Under the pieces are notes generated by a model. It saw only the letters and a program-made list of their open reading frames with translations. It was not told the origin of the DNA and made no database searches. Positions 25,043-34,134 of a stretch of DNA of 64,000 nucleotides are shown piece after piece. The stretch's first letter is position 1; each line of letters opens with the position of its first letter. Both the position numbers and the translations under genes were made by a program. Origin of the DNA: an uncultured Actinomycetes bacterium (GTDB lineage Bacteria > Actinomycetota > Coriobacteriia > Coriobacteriales > Atopobiaceae). The stretch covers positions 1 to 64,000 of the forward strand of contig OMWB01000002.1 in assembly GCA_900314645.1 (NCBI GenBank), written 5' to 3'.

Positions 25043-26234
25043 GAAGGTCCTCCCCGCGATAGCGTGCGATAGCAGCAACGTCTTTGTCGCCGCGACCGCT
25101 CAACGTCACAATGATTACCTGCTCAGGGGCCATGGTTGGCGCCAGTTTGATAGCGTGCGCCACGGCATGGGCGCTCTCAATAGCTGGAATCACGCCCTCG
25201 GTACGGCTTAGGTATTCAAAGGCCCGCACTGCCTCTTCGTCAGTCACCGGCACGTATTCGGCACGTCCGCTGTCGTGCAGCATCGCGTGCTCCGGCCCAA
25301 CACCCGGGTAGTCCAGTCCCGCGCTGATGGAATAGACCGGAGCGATCTGCCCGTATTCGTCTTGGCAGAAGTAGCTCTTCATACCGTGGAAGATGCCGAG
25401 CTTACCCACGTTCATCGTCGCCGCAGTCTCCCAAGTATCGATGCCACGGCCCGCCGCCTCGCAGCCGATGAGCCGCACGCCTTCGTCGCCGATGAAGTGG
25501 TAGAAGCTGCCGATGGCGTTGGATCCACCGCCCACACAAGCGAGCACGGCATCCGGGAGCTTTCCTTCAGCCTCAAGAATCTGAGCGCGCGCCTCACGGC
25601 TGATGACGGCCTGGAAGTCACGCACGATGGTGGGGAACGGATGCGGCCCCATTACGGAGCCCAGGCAGTAGTGGGTATCGTCAATGCGGTTAGTCCACTC
25701 GCGGAAGGTCTCGCTCACCGCGTCCTTCAAAGTTCCCGTTCCCGCAGCAACACCGCGAACCTCAGCGCCCAGGAGCCGCATGCGATAGACGTTCAAGGCC
25801 TGACGCTCCATGTCCTCAACGCCCATGTACACCACGCACTCCATGCCAAAGAGCGCCGCTGCCGTTGCGGTGGCAACACCATGCTGACCGGCGCCGGTCT
25901 CAGCAATGAGGCGCGTCTTACCCATGCGCTTAGCCAAGAGCGCCTGGCCGAGCACGTTATTGATCTTGTGCGCGCCTGTGTGGTTAAGGTCCTCTCGCTT
26001 GAGGTACACCTTCGCGCCGCCAAGGTCGGCCGTCATGTTTGCGGCAAAGTACAGAAGGCTCGGACGCCCGGCGTAGCTGTTGAACAGGCTGGCGAGTTCT
26101 GCGTTGAAGTCCGGATCGTCTTTGTAGCGGTCGTAGGCCTCCTCGAGCTCGATGACCGCATTCATCAGGGTCTCAGGAATGTACTGGCCACCGTGAATGC
26201 CAAACCGCCCGCGCGACGTCGGCGAATTGCTCAT
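25035..26234 (-). CDS. trpB: tryptophan synthase beta subunit
   Basis: A 399-residue PLP enzyme that joins indole and serine. The N-terminus reads [16 protein letters not shown]. The PLP lysine is in [15 protein letters not shown], the glutamate in [10 protein letters not shown], and the phosphate-binding loop is [10 protein letters not shown]. Normal family length indicates the TrpB1 type that pairs with TrpA. Start ATG at 26234 overlaps the trpF stop; a longer frame beginning at 26327 has no support. Confidence 0.97.
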   Translation of the reverse strand: MSNSPTSRGRFGIHGGQYIPETLMNAVIELEEAYDRYKDDPDFNAELASLFNSYAGRPSLLYFAANMTADLGGAKVYLKREDLNHTGAHKINNVLGQALLAKRMGKTRLIAETGAGQHGVATATAAALFGMECVVYMGVEDMERQALNVYRMRLLGAEVRGVAAGTGTLKDAVSETFREWTNRIDDTHYCLGSVMGPHPFPTIVRDFQAVISREARAQILEAEGKLPDAVLACVGGGSNAIGSFYHFIGDEGVRLIGCEAAGRGIDTWETAATMNVGKLGIFHGMKSYFCQDEYGQIAPVYSISAGLDYPGVGPEHAMLHDSGRAEYVPVTDEEAVRAFEYLSRTEGVIPAIESAHAVAHAIKLAPTMAPEQVIIVTLSGRGDKDVAAIARYRGEDLHE

Positions 26235-26914
26235 GATGCGCTCCTCACTGCGGCAACGGTCGCCGCCATCTTTCTTGAATCCTTCACTCGGTCGGTCTCG
26301 ATACCGCTGCTCAGGTCCACGCCCCAAGGATGCAGCGCACCGATAGCCTCAGAAACATTCTCCGGCGTCAGGCCGCCGGCAAGTATGAACGGCCGCCGTG
26401 CGCCAAAGCCATCGATGAGTGACCAGTCAAACTGGGTGCCACTCCCTGTTCCCGCGTCGAGCAGAACCATGTCGGCAGTCGAGGTCAGTGCACGCTCGAC
26501 ATCCGCCTTCGACCGAATCCGAAAGGCCTGGATGATTCCCGCCCGCGTCCGCATGCGCACACCCTGGAGGTAAAGGTCGTCCTCATCTCCGTGCAACTGA
26601 ACGATGTCCACGTGGTTGTTTGCGTTGTGTGCCACGCGGCCGAAGGGAAGGTTGACCGACACGCCGACCCGATACACGCGCTCGTCAACCATCTGCGCAA
26701 GGCGCTTGAGCTCGGGCGGTTCCACGTTGCGGTGGCTCTTCGGGAAGCTCGTGATGAAACCCATCATGTCGGGAAGACAGGCGTTAACTGCCTCTATGTC
26801 CTGGTCACGGAACATGCCGCAAAGCTTCACGCGGCACGGTCCGCCCTCCTGGAGCAACCACGCGCGAGCGGCCTCGCGACGCGCTTCTAGAAACATGCGA
26901 TCCACGCCGCTCAT
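26231..26914 (-). CDS. trpF: phosphoribosylanthranilate isomerase
   Basis: A 227-residue TIM barrel. After an N-terminal extension of about 28 residues comes the family start [26 protein letters not shown] with the catalytic cysteine, then [14 protein letters not shown] and the catalytic aspartate in [10 protein letters not shown], followed by [11 protein letters not shown]. The ATG overlaps the trpC stop codon (ATGA). The extension may be real, since the overlap with trpC supports this start, but a shorter protein cannot be excluded. Confidence 0.94.
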   Translation of the reverse strand: MSGVDRMFLEARREAARAWLLQEGGPCRVKLCGMFRDQDIEAVNACLPDMMGFITSFPKSHRNVEPPELKRLAQMVDERVYRVGVSVNLPFGRVAHNANNHVDIVQLHGDEDDLYLQGVRMRTRAGIIQAFRIRSKADVERALTSTADMVLLDAGTGSGTQFDWSLIDGFGARRPFILAGGLTPENVSEAIGALHPWGVDLSSGIETDRVKDSRKMAATVAAVRSAS

Positions 26915-27732
26915 CGCGCGTCTCCCCTCAGCTCCGCAAGCATGGCGGCTTTGTCCTCTGCGCGCATGAGCGTCTCCCCTATCAGCACGGCATCGACGTG
27001 CGCCTCCTCGAGACGGGCGATGTCATCACGTGTCCGCACTCCGCTCTCCGAGACAAACAGGCGGTCCGCCCCAACGAGCCCGCGCAGGCGCGTGCTGTTC
27101 TCAAAGTCCACCGAGAAGGACCGGAGGTCGCGGTTGTTGACGCCAACTACTCGCGCGCCAGCGGCAAGAGCCCGCGTCACCTCGTCCTCTGAATACACCT
27201 CTACCAGCGCGGACATGCCCAGCTCGTGGGCAAGGTCCACACAGGAGCGAAGCCGCTCATCATCAAGGATGGCAACGATGAGCAGCACTGCGGCGGCCCC
27301 AAGCGTCTTTGCCTCGTAGACCATGTACTCGTCAACGACGAAGTCCTTGCGCAGAACGGGGATGGACACCTCTTGGGCAATGGCCCTCAGATACTCGTCC
27401 GAGCCCAAGAACCAATACGGCTCGGTCAGACAGCTAATGGCAGCCGCGCCAGCCGCCTCGTAGTCCCGCGCAATCTGAAGATACGGAAAGTCCTCCGCGA
27501 TGACGCCCTTGCTGGGGCTTGCCTTCTTTGCCTCGCAGATGAACGACATCCCAGGCCTGCGCAGCGCCTCCTCAAACGGAAACGCAAATGAACCGCTGGT
27601 AGACAGCTCGTTTTCAGCCAACGCACGCGCGGCGTCAGCGACGTCTGCAAGCGGCCGAGCATCTTTGCGCTCCGCCACTCGCTCACGAGTGCGTGCCGCG
27701 ATAGTCTGAAGGATGTTGGTCATGTCTGCCAT
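26911..27732 (-). CDS. trpC: indole-3-glycerol phosphate synthase
   Basis: A 273-residue TIM barrel. Catalytic landmarks are the lysine in FICEAKKASPSKG, PVLRKDFVVDEYMVYEAKTLGA with the second lysine, VGVNNRDLRSF and the C-terminal VSESGVRTRDD followed by LIGETLMRA. Start ATG at 27732 follows TGAGGGG. It forms part of trpDCFBA, coupled to trpF by an overlapping start and stop. Confidence 0.96.
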   Translation of the reverse strand: MADMTNILQTIAARTRERVAERKDARPLADVADAARALAENELSTSGSFAFPFEEALRRPGMSFICEAKKASPSKGVIAEDFPYLQIARDYEAAGAAAISCLTEPYWFLGSDEYLRAIAQEVSIPVLRKDFVVDEYMVYEAKTLGAAAVLLIVAILDDERLRSCVDLAHELGMSALVEVYSEDEVTRALAAGARVVGVNNRDLRSFSVDFENSTRLRGLVGADRLFVSESGVRTRDDIARLEEAHVDAVLIGETLMRAEDKAAMLAELRGDAR

Positions 27733-27778
27733 GGTGACCCCTCAATGCTCGGACAGAAGCCTCCGTCCTGATTGTCCG

Positions 27779-28801
27779 TTAGGCGTTGGAGCAGGCGATG
27801 AACTGCTCGAGCACGAGCTTGACCGCGCCACTATCCAGCAGATCCTGAGCCATCTGCACGCCTTCCTTCACCGACGCAGCACGGCCCGTCACATACAGCG
27901 CCGCACCCGCGTTGTACACGGCAGCGTCGCGCTTGGGACCGCGCTCTTCGCCCGCAACGATGGCGCGCACCGTCGCCGCATTCTCCTCGGGCGTGCCACC
28001 AAGCAGGGCGACCTTCTCGCACCGCGTCAGGCCCACCTCTTCAGGCGTCAGCACGAAGGAGCGGTAATAGCCTTCCTTGATCTCGCACACGGTGCTCGCA
28101 GAAGACAGCGACAGCTCGTCCATCTTGTCCTGGCCATACACCACAAAGCCGCGACGCACGCCGAGAGAGGTGAGCACCTTCGCCACGGGCTCGACGAGGT
28201 ACTCGTCGTAGACGCCCAGCAGGAAGTACTCGGGTCGCGCGGGATTCGTCAGCGGACCTAGGATGTTGAACACCGTACGGAAGCCCAGCTCACGACGAAT
28301 CGGACCGACATAGCGCATCGCAGGATGATACTTCTGGGCAAAGAGGAAGCACATGCCCACCTCAGACAGTAGCTTCCGGCAGAGCTCGGGATCCTGGTTG
28401 ATGTTCACGCCCAGCGCCTCGAGGCAGTCAGCGGTGCCGCAGCGCGAGCTTGCGGCTCGGTTGCCGTGCTTGGCAACCTTCACGCCCGCGGCCGCGACAA
28501 TCAGCGCCGTCGTCGTCGAGATATTAAAGGTGTTTGCGCGATCTCCGCCGGTACCGACAATCTCGAGCACCTCCATACCCGGATGCTCAACAGGGGTCGC
28601 AAGCTCACGCATGGCGGTTGCGCAGCCGGAAATCTCGTCGATGGTCTCCGCCTTGGTGCTCTTGGTGGACAGCGCAGCCAGAAACGCGGCGTTCTGCGTC
28701 GCGCTGGTCTCTCCGCGCATAATCTCACCCATCACCGTATAGGCCTCGTCGAACGTGAGGTCGCCCTTCATGACGATCTTTTCGATGGCTTCCTTGATCA
28801 T
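27779..28801 (-). CDS. trpD: anthranilate phosphoribosyltransferase
   Basis: A 340-residue enzyme that adds phosphoribose to anthranilate. Landmarks are the phosphate-binding [46 protein letters not shown] region with GTGGD and the KHGNR motif, and the [27 protein letters not shown] stretch. Start ATG at 28801 follows GAGAGG and a small GATGCC-TTCG-GGCATC hairpin. It is the first gene after the Trp T-box, so the anthranilate synthase genes trpE and trpG are not part of this operon. The trpG-trpD fusion seen in some bacteria is not present. Confidence 0.96.
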   Translation of the reverse strand: MIKEAIEKIVMKGDLTFDEAYTVMGEIMRGETSATQNAAFLAALSTKSTKAETIDEISGCATAMRELATPVEHPGMEVLEIVGTGGDRANTFNISTTTALIVAAAGVKVAKHGNRAASSRCGTADCLEALGVNINQDPELCRKLLSEVGMCFLFAQKYHPAMRYVGPIRRELGFRTVFNILGPLTNPARPEYFLLGVYDEYLVEPVAKVLTSLGVRRGFVVYGQDKMDELSLSSASTVCEIKEGYYRSFVLTPEEVGLTRCEKVALLGGTPEENAATVRAIVAGEERGPKRDAAVYNAGAALYVTGRAASVKEGVQMAQDLLDSGAVKLVLEQFIACSNA

Positions 28802-28846
28802 GTCGACCCTCTCTTCCTGATGCCCGAAGGCATCCTTGCGGGGCAA

Positions 28847-29150
28847 GAAAAACCCGCCCCTAGACTGATGTGTCCAAGGACGGGCTCGAAGGGAGCTCGC
28901 GGTGCCACCTTGGTTCGCAGATACCTGCGCCCTTTCGCGGAATGCTTTGACAAGACGGCGACCTATGGTCTTCCAGGATGCCAACACACCCCTGGCACGT
29001 GACGTGTGCCTGACGTCGCAGCCTACTGGGTCCCCCGTTCGGTGCGCCCTCCGCGGCCCATTCGACGAACTCGCATCTCGTCCTGGATCTCACCGTCCCA
29101 GGCTCTCTGTACGCGCGTACGAACGTCTACTCTTCCGCGTCATTGGTTTG
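28847..29150 (-). promoter_or_regulatory. Trp-specific T-box leader of the trp operon
   Basis: On the minus strand this 459-bp gene-free region shows an almost complete T-box RNA: Stem I with AGTA near 29130 and the distal GAGAGCC / GGTGAGA loops, a specifier loop GAATGGGC in which UGG (29060-29058) is the Trp codon, and the T-box sequence AAGGTGGCACCGCG (28911-28898). It ends in a terminator with a 13-bp stem (28884-28872 with 28865-28853) and UUUUU at 28852-28848. Uncharged tRNA-Trp should stabilise the antiterminator and switch on trpDCFBA. Bases 29151-29260 hold the promoter, not resolved; an AACGTT-containing inverted repeat lies at about 29213-29231. Confidence 0.92.
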
Positions 29151-29260
29151 GTGGAGCTATGCGATTGGGTAGTACTCTACTTCACTTGTTTTAAGACATA
29201 CTACGAGTTTTGCAACTGGAAACGTTTGCATCGAACAAGGCGAAAGCTCGCGATGCGTTC

Positions 29261-30274
29261 TTATCTCTGCGGCGCTTGTGCCACGGTTTTGCGCTCAACA
29301 ATCATTCCGGGCACAAGGATATGCGGTGGTTCCTTGCCCTCCGGCGGATTGGTGGCCAGATCGAAGGCAATGCTGCCCACCTGCCTGTCATTAAAGCGAT
29401 ACGAGGTCAAATCCAGGTGCGGAATCACGCCCTCAAGAGAGTCGTCTACCCCTATGACGCTCACATCTTCAGGCACGCGAAGACCGGCATCGCGCAAGGC
29501 ATAGATGACCCCGACGGCAATGGCGTCGTTGGAAGCGTAAACCGCCGTGCAGGCCCGATCCTGTACGAGGCGCATGCCCAATTCGTAACCACTATCCGCC
29601 GTCCAGTCGCCATGCATGGGCTCAACCACACGCAGTCCACGCGTTCGCAGCGCCTGCTCCCAGCCCTTCTGCCGGCTGATATTGGAATACGAGTCCCGTC
29701 GTCCTCCGACGAAGCGAATCTCGCGATGGCCCTTCTTGATGAAGTAGTCCACGATAGAGACTGAGCAGCCCATCTGGTCGTTGCTGACGGTGGCGCAACG
29801 GGGGTGGTGCCGGGTACTGATGATGACAGTCGGAAGCGTCGAAGGCGGCTCAAAGGTGGCAAAGTCCTCCGTACTCGAGCCAAGGTAGAGGATCTGTCCG
29901 TCAACGGGCAGGCAACTCATGCGAGACGAGGCTTCCCCAAGCGTCGCCTCTTCGTCCTCGAGCAGAATCAGCGTCATGGCGTAGCGACGCTTTGCCGCAG
30001 CCACCGCCACCCCTTCGCGCTGAAGACGCCTTCCGGTAGCAGCGATGTCTCCTGACATGGCCAATCCCACACTGTAGTAGCAGCCAGCACGGAGACTTCG
30101 CGCGGCAAAACTAGGACGGTAACCAAGCTCGTCCATAGCCGCCAACACGCGCTTTCTAGTCTCAGGACGCACAGCGTCCGAACAGTTAGCGACCCTCGAT
30201 ACCGTTTGTGCCGATACGCCAGCAAGCTTTGCGACGTCGGCAAGCGACACGCCTGACCCAGAGCCATGTGCCAT
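29261..30274 (-). CDS. LacI-family repressor of the lac/gal cluster
   Basis: A 337-residue LacI/GalR regulator. The DNA-binding part reads SLADVAKLAGVSAQTVSRVANCSDAVRPETRKRV, with the hinge helix region RSLRAGCYYSVGL; the effector domain includes VIGVDDSLEGVIPHLDLTSYRFNDRQVG. The gene is divergent from lacF, and the space between contains two identical operators. The ATG at 30274 has GGGAATCACC upstream. In most Firmicutes the lac PTS is controlled by a DeoR-type LacR; a LacI-type protein here is a difference. It ends just before the trp leader. Confidence 0.92.
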   Translation of the reverse strand: MAHGSGSGVSLADVAKLAGVSAQTVSRVANCSDAVRPETRKRVLAAMDELGYRPSFAARSLRAGCYYSVGLAMSGDIAATGRRLQREGVAVAAAKRRYAMTLILLEDEEATLGEASSRMSCLPVDGQILYLGSSTEDFATFEPPSTLPTVIISTRHHPRCATVSNDQMGCSVSIVDYFIKKGHREIRFVGGRRDSYSNISRQKGWEQALRTRGLRVVEPMHGDWTADSGYELGMRLVQDRACTAVYASNDAIAVGVIYALRDAGLRVPEDVSVIGVDDSLEGVIPHLDLTSYRFNDRQVGSIAFDLATNPPEGKEPPHILVPGMIVERKTVAQAPQR

Positions 30275-30396
30275 AGGTGATTCCCTTCTCTACAGCACAG
30301 ATGGTACCGCAGCTTTAGGACGGGCGCATGGGACCCCCGCCACTCGCCCGCCCAAAACGAGCGCTCGCGGTGTTGATACGGTGGATATGACACCTG

Positions 30397-30435
30397 ATGT
30401 TAACGTAAACATCAACGGAATGTTAACGTAAACAT
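30397..30435. promoter_or_regulatory. two identical LacI operators before lacF
   Basis: ATGTTAACGTAAACAT occurs twice, at 30397-30412 and 30420-30435, spaced 23 bases start to start, about two helical turns, so two dimers could bind the same DNA face. The semi-palindrome fits a LacI-type regulator. They lie between the divergent LacI and lacF genes. The remaining part of 30275-30487 shows no other feature I can name. Confidence 0.85.
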
Positions 30436-30487
30436 TACTCAGACGAGGTGTTTTAGCGGGGAATTCTCACAGAAGGGATTAACCATC

Positions 30488-30793
30488 ATGACAGCCGATG
30501 AACTCGAGATCACCATGATTGAAATCGTCGCCCTATCAGGCGATGCGCGCACGAAGCTGCTCAACGCCGTGAAGGAAGCGAAGGCCGGTAACTTCGACCG
30601 AGCGCGAAATCTCGTGACCCATGCGCAGGAGCTGCTCAACGAGGCGCATGACTCTCAGACCGCACTGCTCACCGCCGAGGCGCGCGGCGAGCTGACAACG
30701 CCGACGGTCCTGCTCGTACATGCCCAAGACCACCTTATGACCTCGCTGCTTTTGCGTGACGTCATCGAGTCCCTCATCGACATCTATCGATAG
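30488..30793 (+). CDS. lacF: PTS lactose/cellobiose component IIA
   Basis: A 101-residue soluble phosphocarrier of the lactose/N,N'-diacetylchitobiose PTS family, an all-helical trimeric protein. The active-site histidine is His78 in LLVHAQDHLMTS, matching its position in staphylococcal LacF, with a conserved aspartate at 81. It takes phosphate from HPr and passes it to the IIB domain of the next gene. Start ATG at 30488 follows AGAAGGGA. The lactose rather than cellobiose role is argued from the following LacG-type enzyme. Confidence 0.93.
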   Translation: MTADELEITMIEIVALSGDARTKLLNAVKEAKAGNFDRARNLVTHAQELLNEAHDSQTALLTAEARGELTTPTVLLVHAQDHLMTSLLLRDVIESLIDIYR

Positions 30794-30823
30794 CCCACAC
30801 GAGCGACCACTAGGAGAGGTGTC

Positions 30824-32575
30824 ATGGAAAAGCTCATCGCAACCATTCAGAAGGGCAAACCGTTTTTTGACAAGGTTGCTCGCAACAAGTACCTCAAGGC
30901 CGTCAAGGACGGCTTCATCTCGTGCATGCCCATCGTCATTTTCTCGTCCATATTCCTGCTCGTAGCGTACGTGCCCAACATCTGGGGCTTTACGTGGCCG
31001 GCAAACATCGAGGCCATCATCACGAAGCCCTACAACTACTCTATGGGAATCCTCTCGGTGGTGGTCGCAGCCAGCACGGCGAAGCATTTCACCGACAGCC
31101 TCAACCGCGACATGCCGCGCAACAACCAGATCAACTTCCTCTCCACCATGGTATGTGCGACGGTGGGCCTGTTCATTCTCGCGTCAGATCCCATCGACGG
31201 CGGTTTCGCAGCAGACTGCCTTGGCAGCAAGGGCCTGCTCACCGCCTTCATTGCCGCGTTTGTGGTCGGCGGCATCTATAAGTTCTGCGTCTCGCGCAAC
31301 ATCACCATCCACATGCCCGAGCAGGTGCCGCCAAACATCTCGCAGACCTTTAAGGACATCATCCCGTTCTCCATCTCGGTCTTGCTGTTCTGGGTGGTCG
31401 ACATCGTTGTTCGCTCCCTCACCGGCGCCTGTGTGGCAGAGGGAATCATCCACCTGTTCCAGCCCATCTTCTCGGCTGCTGACAGCTACCTTGGCATTGC
31501 GATCATCTATGGCGCCATGTCTCTCTTCTGGTTCGTTGGTGTGCATGGTCCCTCAATCGTGGAGCCCGCCGTTGAAGTCGCCCTTCTCGCGGGCATGACC
31601 GAGAACCTTGCCGCCTTCCAGGCAGGCATGCATGCGAATCACGCTCTGAGCCTTGACCTGCAGTACTTCGTCGTGACCATGGGCGGCACGGGTGCCACGC
31701 TCGTCCCCTGCATGATGTTCGCCTTCCTCGCAAGATCCAAAGAGCTGCGTGCCGTGGGCCGTGCCTCTGCCATCCCCGTGACCTTTGGCGTCAACGAGCC
31801 CTTCCTCTTTGGTGCCCCGATGGTTCTCAACCCCGTGTTTCTCATTCCGTTTGTCGTGGCGCCAGTCGCCAACGCCTGGGTGTTCAAGCTCTTTATTGAC
31901 GTGCTGGGCATGAACGGCTTTCTGTACACGCTGCCCTGGACCACACCGGCACCGTTGGGCATCGTGCTCGGCTGCGGACTCACCGCCCTCTCCTTCGTGT
32001 ATGTGGCCGTTGCCCTTGTGATGGACTTCGTCATCTACTACCCCTTCTTCAAGATGTATGACCTCGAGAAGTGCGAGGAAGAAGCCCAGATCGAAGCCGC
32101 GGAGCTCGAGGAGCGCGCCGCCCAGAAGGCCGCGCGCATGAACGACGCCTTCCAGGGCAGGGCTGATGCTGCCACGCTTGCCGAGTCTGCCAAGCCTGCC
32201 GAAGAGACCGTCACGAAGCCGGCTCCAAGCGCTCCGTCTGCAGACCCCACCAAACTCTCGGGCAAGAAGGTGCTGGTACTCTGCGCGGGTGGCGGTACGT
32301 CGGGCCTGCTTGCCAACGCCCTCGCAAGAGCAGCGCGGGACCACAACATCGACCTCGAGAGTGCGGCTGGCGCCTACGGCTCGCACTTGGACATCATGCC
32401 CGACTTCGACCTTGTCATCTTGGCGCCCCAGGTGGCCTCGTATTACGAGGACCTGAAGGTTGATGCCGACCGTATGGGAGTCAAGGCAGCAGCCTGTGAG
32501 GGACGACAGTACATCGCCCTCACGCGTAACGGCGACGACGCGCTTGCGTTCGTGCGCGACCAACTTGCGGGATGA
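30824..32575 (+). CDS. lacE: PTS lactose component IICB
   Basis: A 583-residue fusion of the membrane channel IIC and the soluble IIB domain. Residues about 20-425 are hydrophobic with the family segments TVGLFILASDP, FWFVGVHGPSIVEP and PVTFGVNEPFLFGAPMVLNPVFLIPF. A charged linker with many alanines follows (about 430-475). IIB begins KKVLVLCAGGGTSGLL, with the phosphorylated cysteine Cys487. The length and the order IIC-IIB match LacE. It imports and phosphorylates a beta-galactoside with LacF. It is 30 bases downstream of lacF, with GAGAGG before the ATG. Confidence 0.93.
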   Translation: MEKLIATIQKGKPFFDKVARNKYLKAVKDGFISCMPIVIFSSIFLLVAYVPNIWGFTWPANIEAIITKPYNYSMGILSVVVAASTAKHFTDSLNRDMPRNNQINFLSTMVCATVGLFILASDPIDGGFAADCLGSKGLLTAFIAAFVVGGIYKFCVSRNITIHMPEQVPPNISQTFKDIIPFSISVLLFWVVDIVVRSLTGACVAEGIIHLFQPIFSAADSYLGIAIIYGAMSLFWFVGVHGPSIVEPAVEVALLAGMTENLAAFQAGMHANHALSLDLQYFVVTMGGTGATLVPCMMFAFLARSKELRAVGRASAIPVTFGVNEPFLFGAPMVLNPVFLIPFVVAPVANAWVFKLFIDVLGMNGFLYTLPWTTPAPLGIVLGCGLTALSFVYVAVALVMDFVIYYPFFKMYDLEKCEEEAQIEAAELEERAAQKAARMNDAFQGRADAATLAESAKPAEETVTKPAPSAPSADPTKLSGKKVLVLCAGGGTSGLLANALARAARDHNIDLESAAGAYGSHLDIMPDFDLVILAPQVASYYEDLKVDADRMGVKAAACEGRQYIALTRNGDDALAFVRDQLAG

Positions 32576-32602
32576 GGTCCTACCCCTTCCCCTTCCTCCC
32601 GC

Positions 32603-32638
32603 GTGGGTGCCCCGGCCTCCTCCTGCTGAGGCACCCAC
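32603..32638 (+). terminator. intra-operon hairpin between lacE and lacG
   Basis: GTGGGTGCC and GGCACCCAC form a 9-bp stem with an 18-nt loop in the 98-base gap between lacE and lacG. There is no U-tract. A role in mRNA processing or partial termination is likely. Confidence 0.6.
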
Positions 32639-32673
32639 ACCGCAATCACCCCTTCTGCAAAAGGAGCATACGC

Positions 32674-34092
32674 ATGGAACTTGCACCAACGTTTCCTAAG
32701 GGCTTCGTTTTCGGAGGAGCTACGGCCGCTTACCAGTGTGAAGGCGAGACCCATGGCCATGGAAAGGGCGAGGTCTCTTGGGACCCCTTCCTCGCCGAGA
32801 AGGGCCGATTCTCGGCAGATCCCGCTTCCGATTTCTATCACCACTACGAGCATGACCTTGCGCTGTGCGAGCGCTTTGGAATCAATGGCATTCGCATCTC
32901 CATTGCGTGGAGCCGCATCTTTCCCCAAGGCGTCGGAGAGGTGAATCCCGAGGGCGTCGCGTTCTACCATGACGTTTTCCGCGCATGCCGAGCTCACGGT
33001 GTCGAGCCGTACATCACGCTCCATCACTTTGATACGCCGCTTGCCCTGTTCGGCAAGGGCGGGTTCATGAACCGCGACACCATCGATGCCTTCGAGGAAT
33101 ATGCGCGCTTCTGCTTCGAGGAGTATCACGACGAGGTGGCCAACTGGATTACCTTCAACGAGATCTGGGCAGTTTCCAGCAACACCTTCATTGAGGGCAC
33201 CTTCCCTCCGGGCGGAATAACCGGCGAAGTGGGCAAGGCACTGCAGCTTAACCACAACATGATGCTTGCCCATGCTCGAGCCGTGCTCGCCTTCCACGAG
33301 GGGAACTACCCCGGCAAAATCGGCGTAGTCCATACGCTCGAAGGCAAGTATCCCTTCGATCAGAACAGCCCTGCGGACATTCAGGCGGCAAAGAACGAGG
33401 ACGTGCTGCAGAACCAGTTCCTGCTTGATGCCACCTTCCGCGGTGACTACGCGCTTGATACGCTCGAGTGCGCCCATCGTCTTGCAGCGCTCTCGAACTA
33501 CGAGCTCGACATTCGAGACGAAGACCTCACATGCATGCGCGAGGCAGCGCTTCATAACGATTTCCTCGGCATCAACTACTACCAGAGTCGCTTCCTGCGC
33601 GCCTACGACGGTCCCACCGTACTGCACCACAATGCAACGGGCGACAAGGGTACCGAACGCTATGCCCTGAGCGGTGTCGGAGAGCGCATGAACAAGGAGG
33701 GCATCCCCCGTACCGATTGGGACTGGCTCATTTACCCCGAGGGCATGTACGACCTGCTCGTTCGCATCCGGCTGCAGTATCCCAACTACAACGAGATCCT
33801 TATCACCGAGAACGGCATGGGCGCGAAGGACGAGATGGTCGAGGACTTCATCGATGACTCGTACCGCATTGACTACGTGCGCGCGCACCTGCAGTGGCTG
33901 CTTCGGGCCGTGGACGCAGGGGTCAACGTGACGGGCTACTTCCTGTGGTCGCTGATGGATATGTTCAGCTGGACCAATGGCTACAACAAGCGTTACGGGT
34001 TCTTCTACGTCGAGTTCCAGACACAGAGGCGCATACCCAAAGCGTCCGCCTATTGGTTCGCACAGGTAGCTCGAACAGGCAGGCTCGTATAG
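32674..34092 (+). CDS. lacG: 6-phospho-beta-galactosidase, GH1
   Basis: A 472-residue GH1 enzyme, close to streptococcal and staphylococcal LacG along its whole length: FGGATAAYQCEGETH, NGIRISIAWSRIFPQG, EPYITLHHFDTP, and VPRTDWDWL-like IPRTDWDWLIYPEGMYDL. The acid/base glutamate lies in TFNEIW and the nucleophile in ITENGMG. It splits lactose 6-phosphate to glucose and galactose 6-phosphate. Start ATG at 32674 follows AAAAGGAG. It is third in lacFEG and is followed by Leloir genes, not the tagatose-6-phosphate genes that usually use galactose 6-phosphate. Confidence 0.93.
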   Translation: MELAPTFPKGFVFGGATAAYQCEGETHGHGKGEVSWDPFLAEKGRFSADPASDFYHHYEHDLALCERFGINGIRISIAWSRIFPQGVGEVNPEGVAFYHDVFRACRAHGVEPYITLHHFDTPLALFGKGGFMNRDTIDAFEEYARFCFEEYHDEVANWITFNEIWAVSSNTFIEGTFPPGGITGEVGKALQLNHNMMLAHARAVLAFHEGNYPGKIGVVHTLEGKYPFDQNSPADIQAAKNEDVLQNQFLLDATFRGDYALDTLECAHRLAALSNYELDIRDEDLTCMREAALHNDFLGINYYQSRFLRAYDGPTVLHHNATGDKGTERYALSGVGERMNKEGIPRTDWDWLIYPEGMYDLLVRIRLQYPNYNEILITENGMGAKDEMVEDFIDDSYRIDYVRAHLQWLLRAVDAGVNVTGYFLWSLMDMFSWTNGYNKRYGFFYVEFQTQRRIPKASAYWFAQVARTGRLV

Positions 34093-34134
34093 GCAGCCGC
34101 CTCGGCTTGTCTCGTTCCGGAAAGGACCACATAC

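Noticed and set aside
25275-26573. A 432-codon plus-strand frame opposite trpB/trpF
   Set aside because: Shadow frame of trpB, with composition typical of reversed codons.
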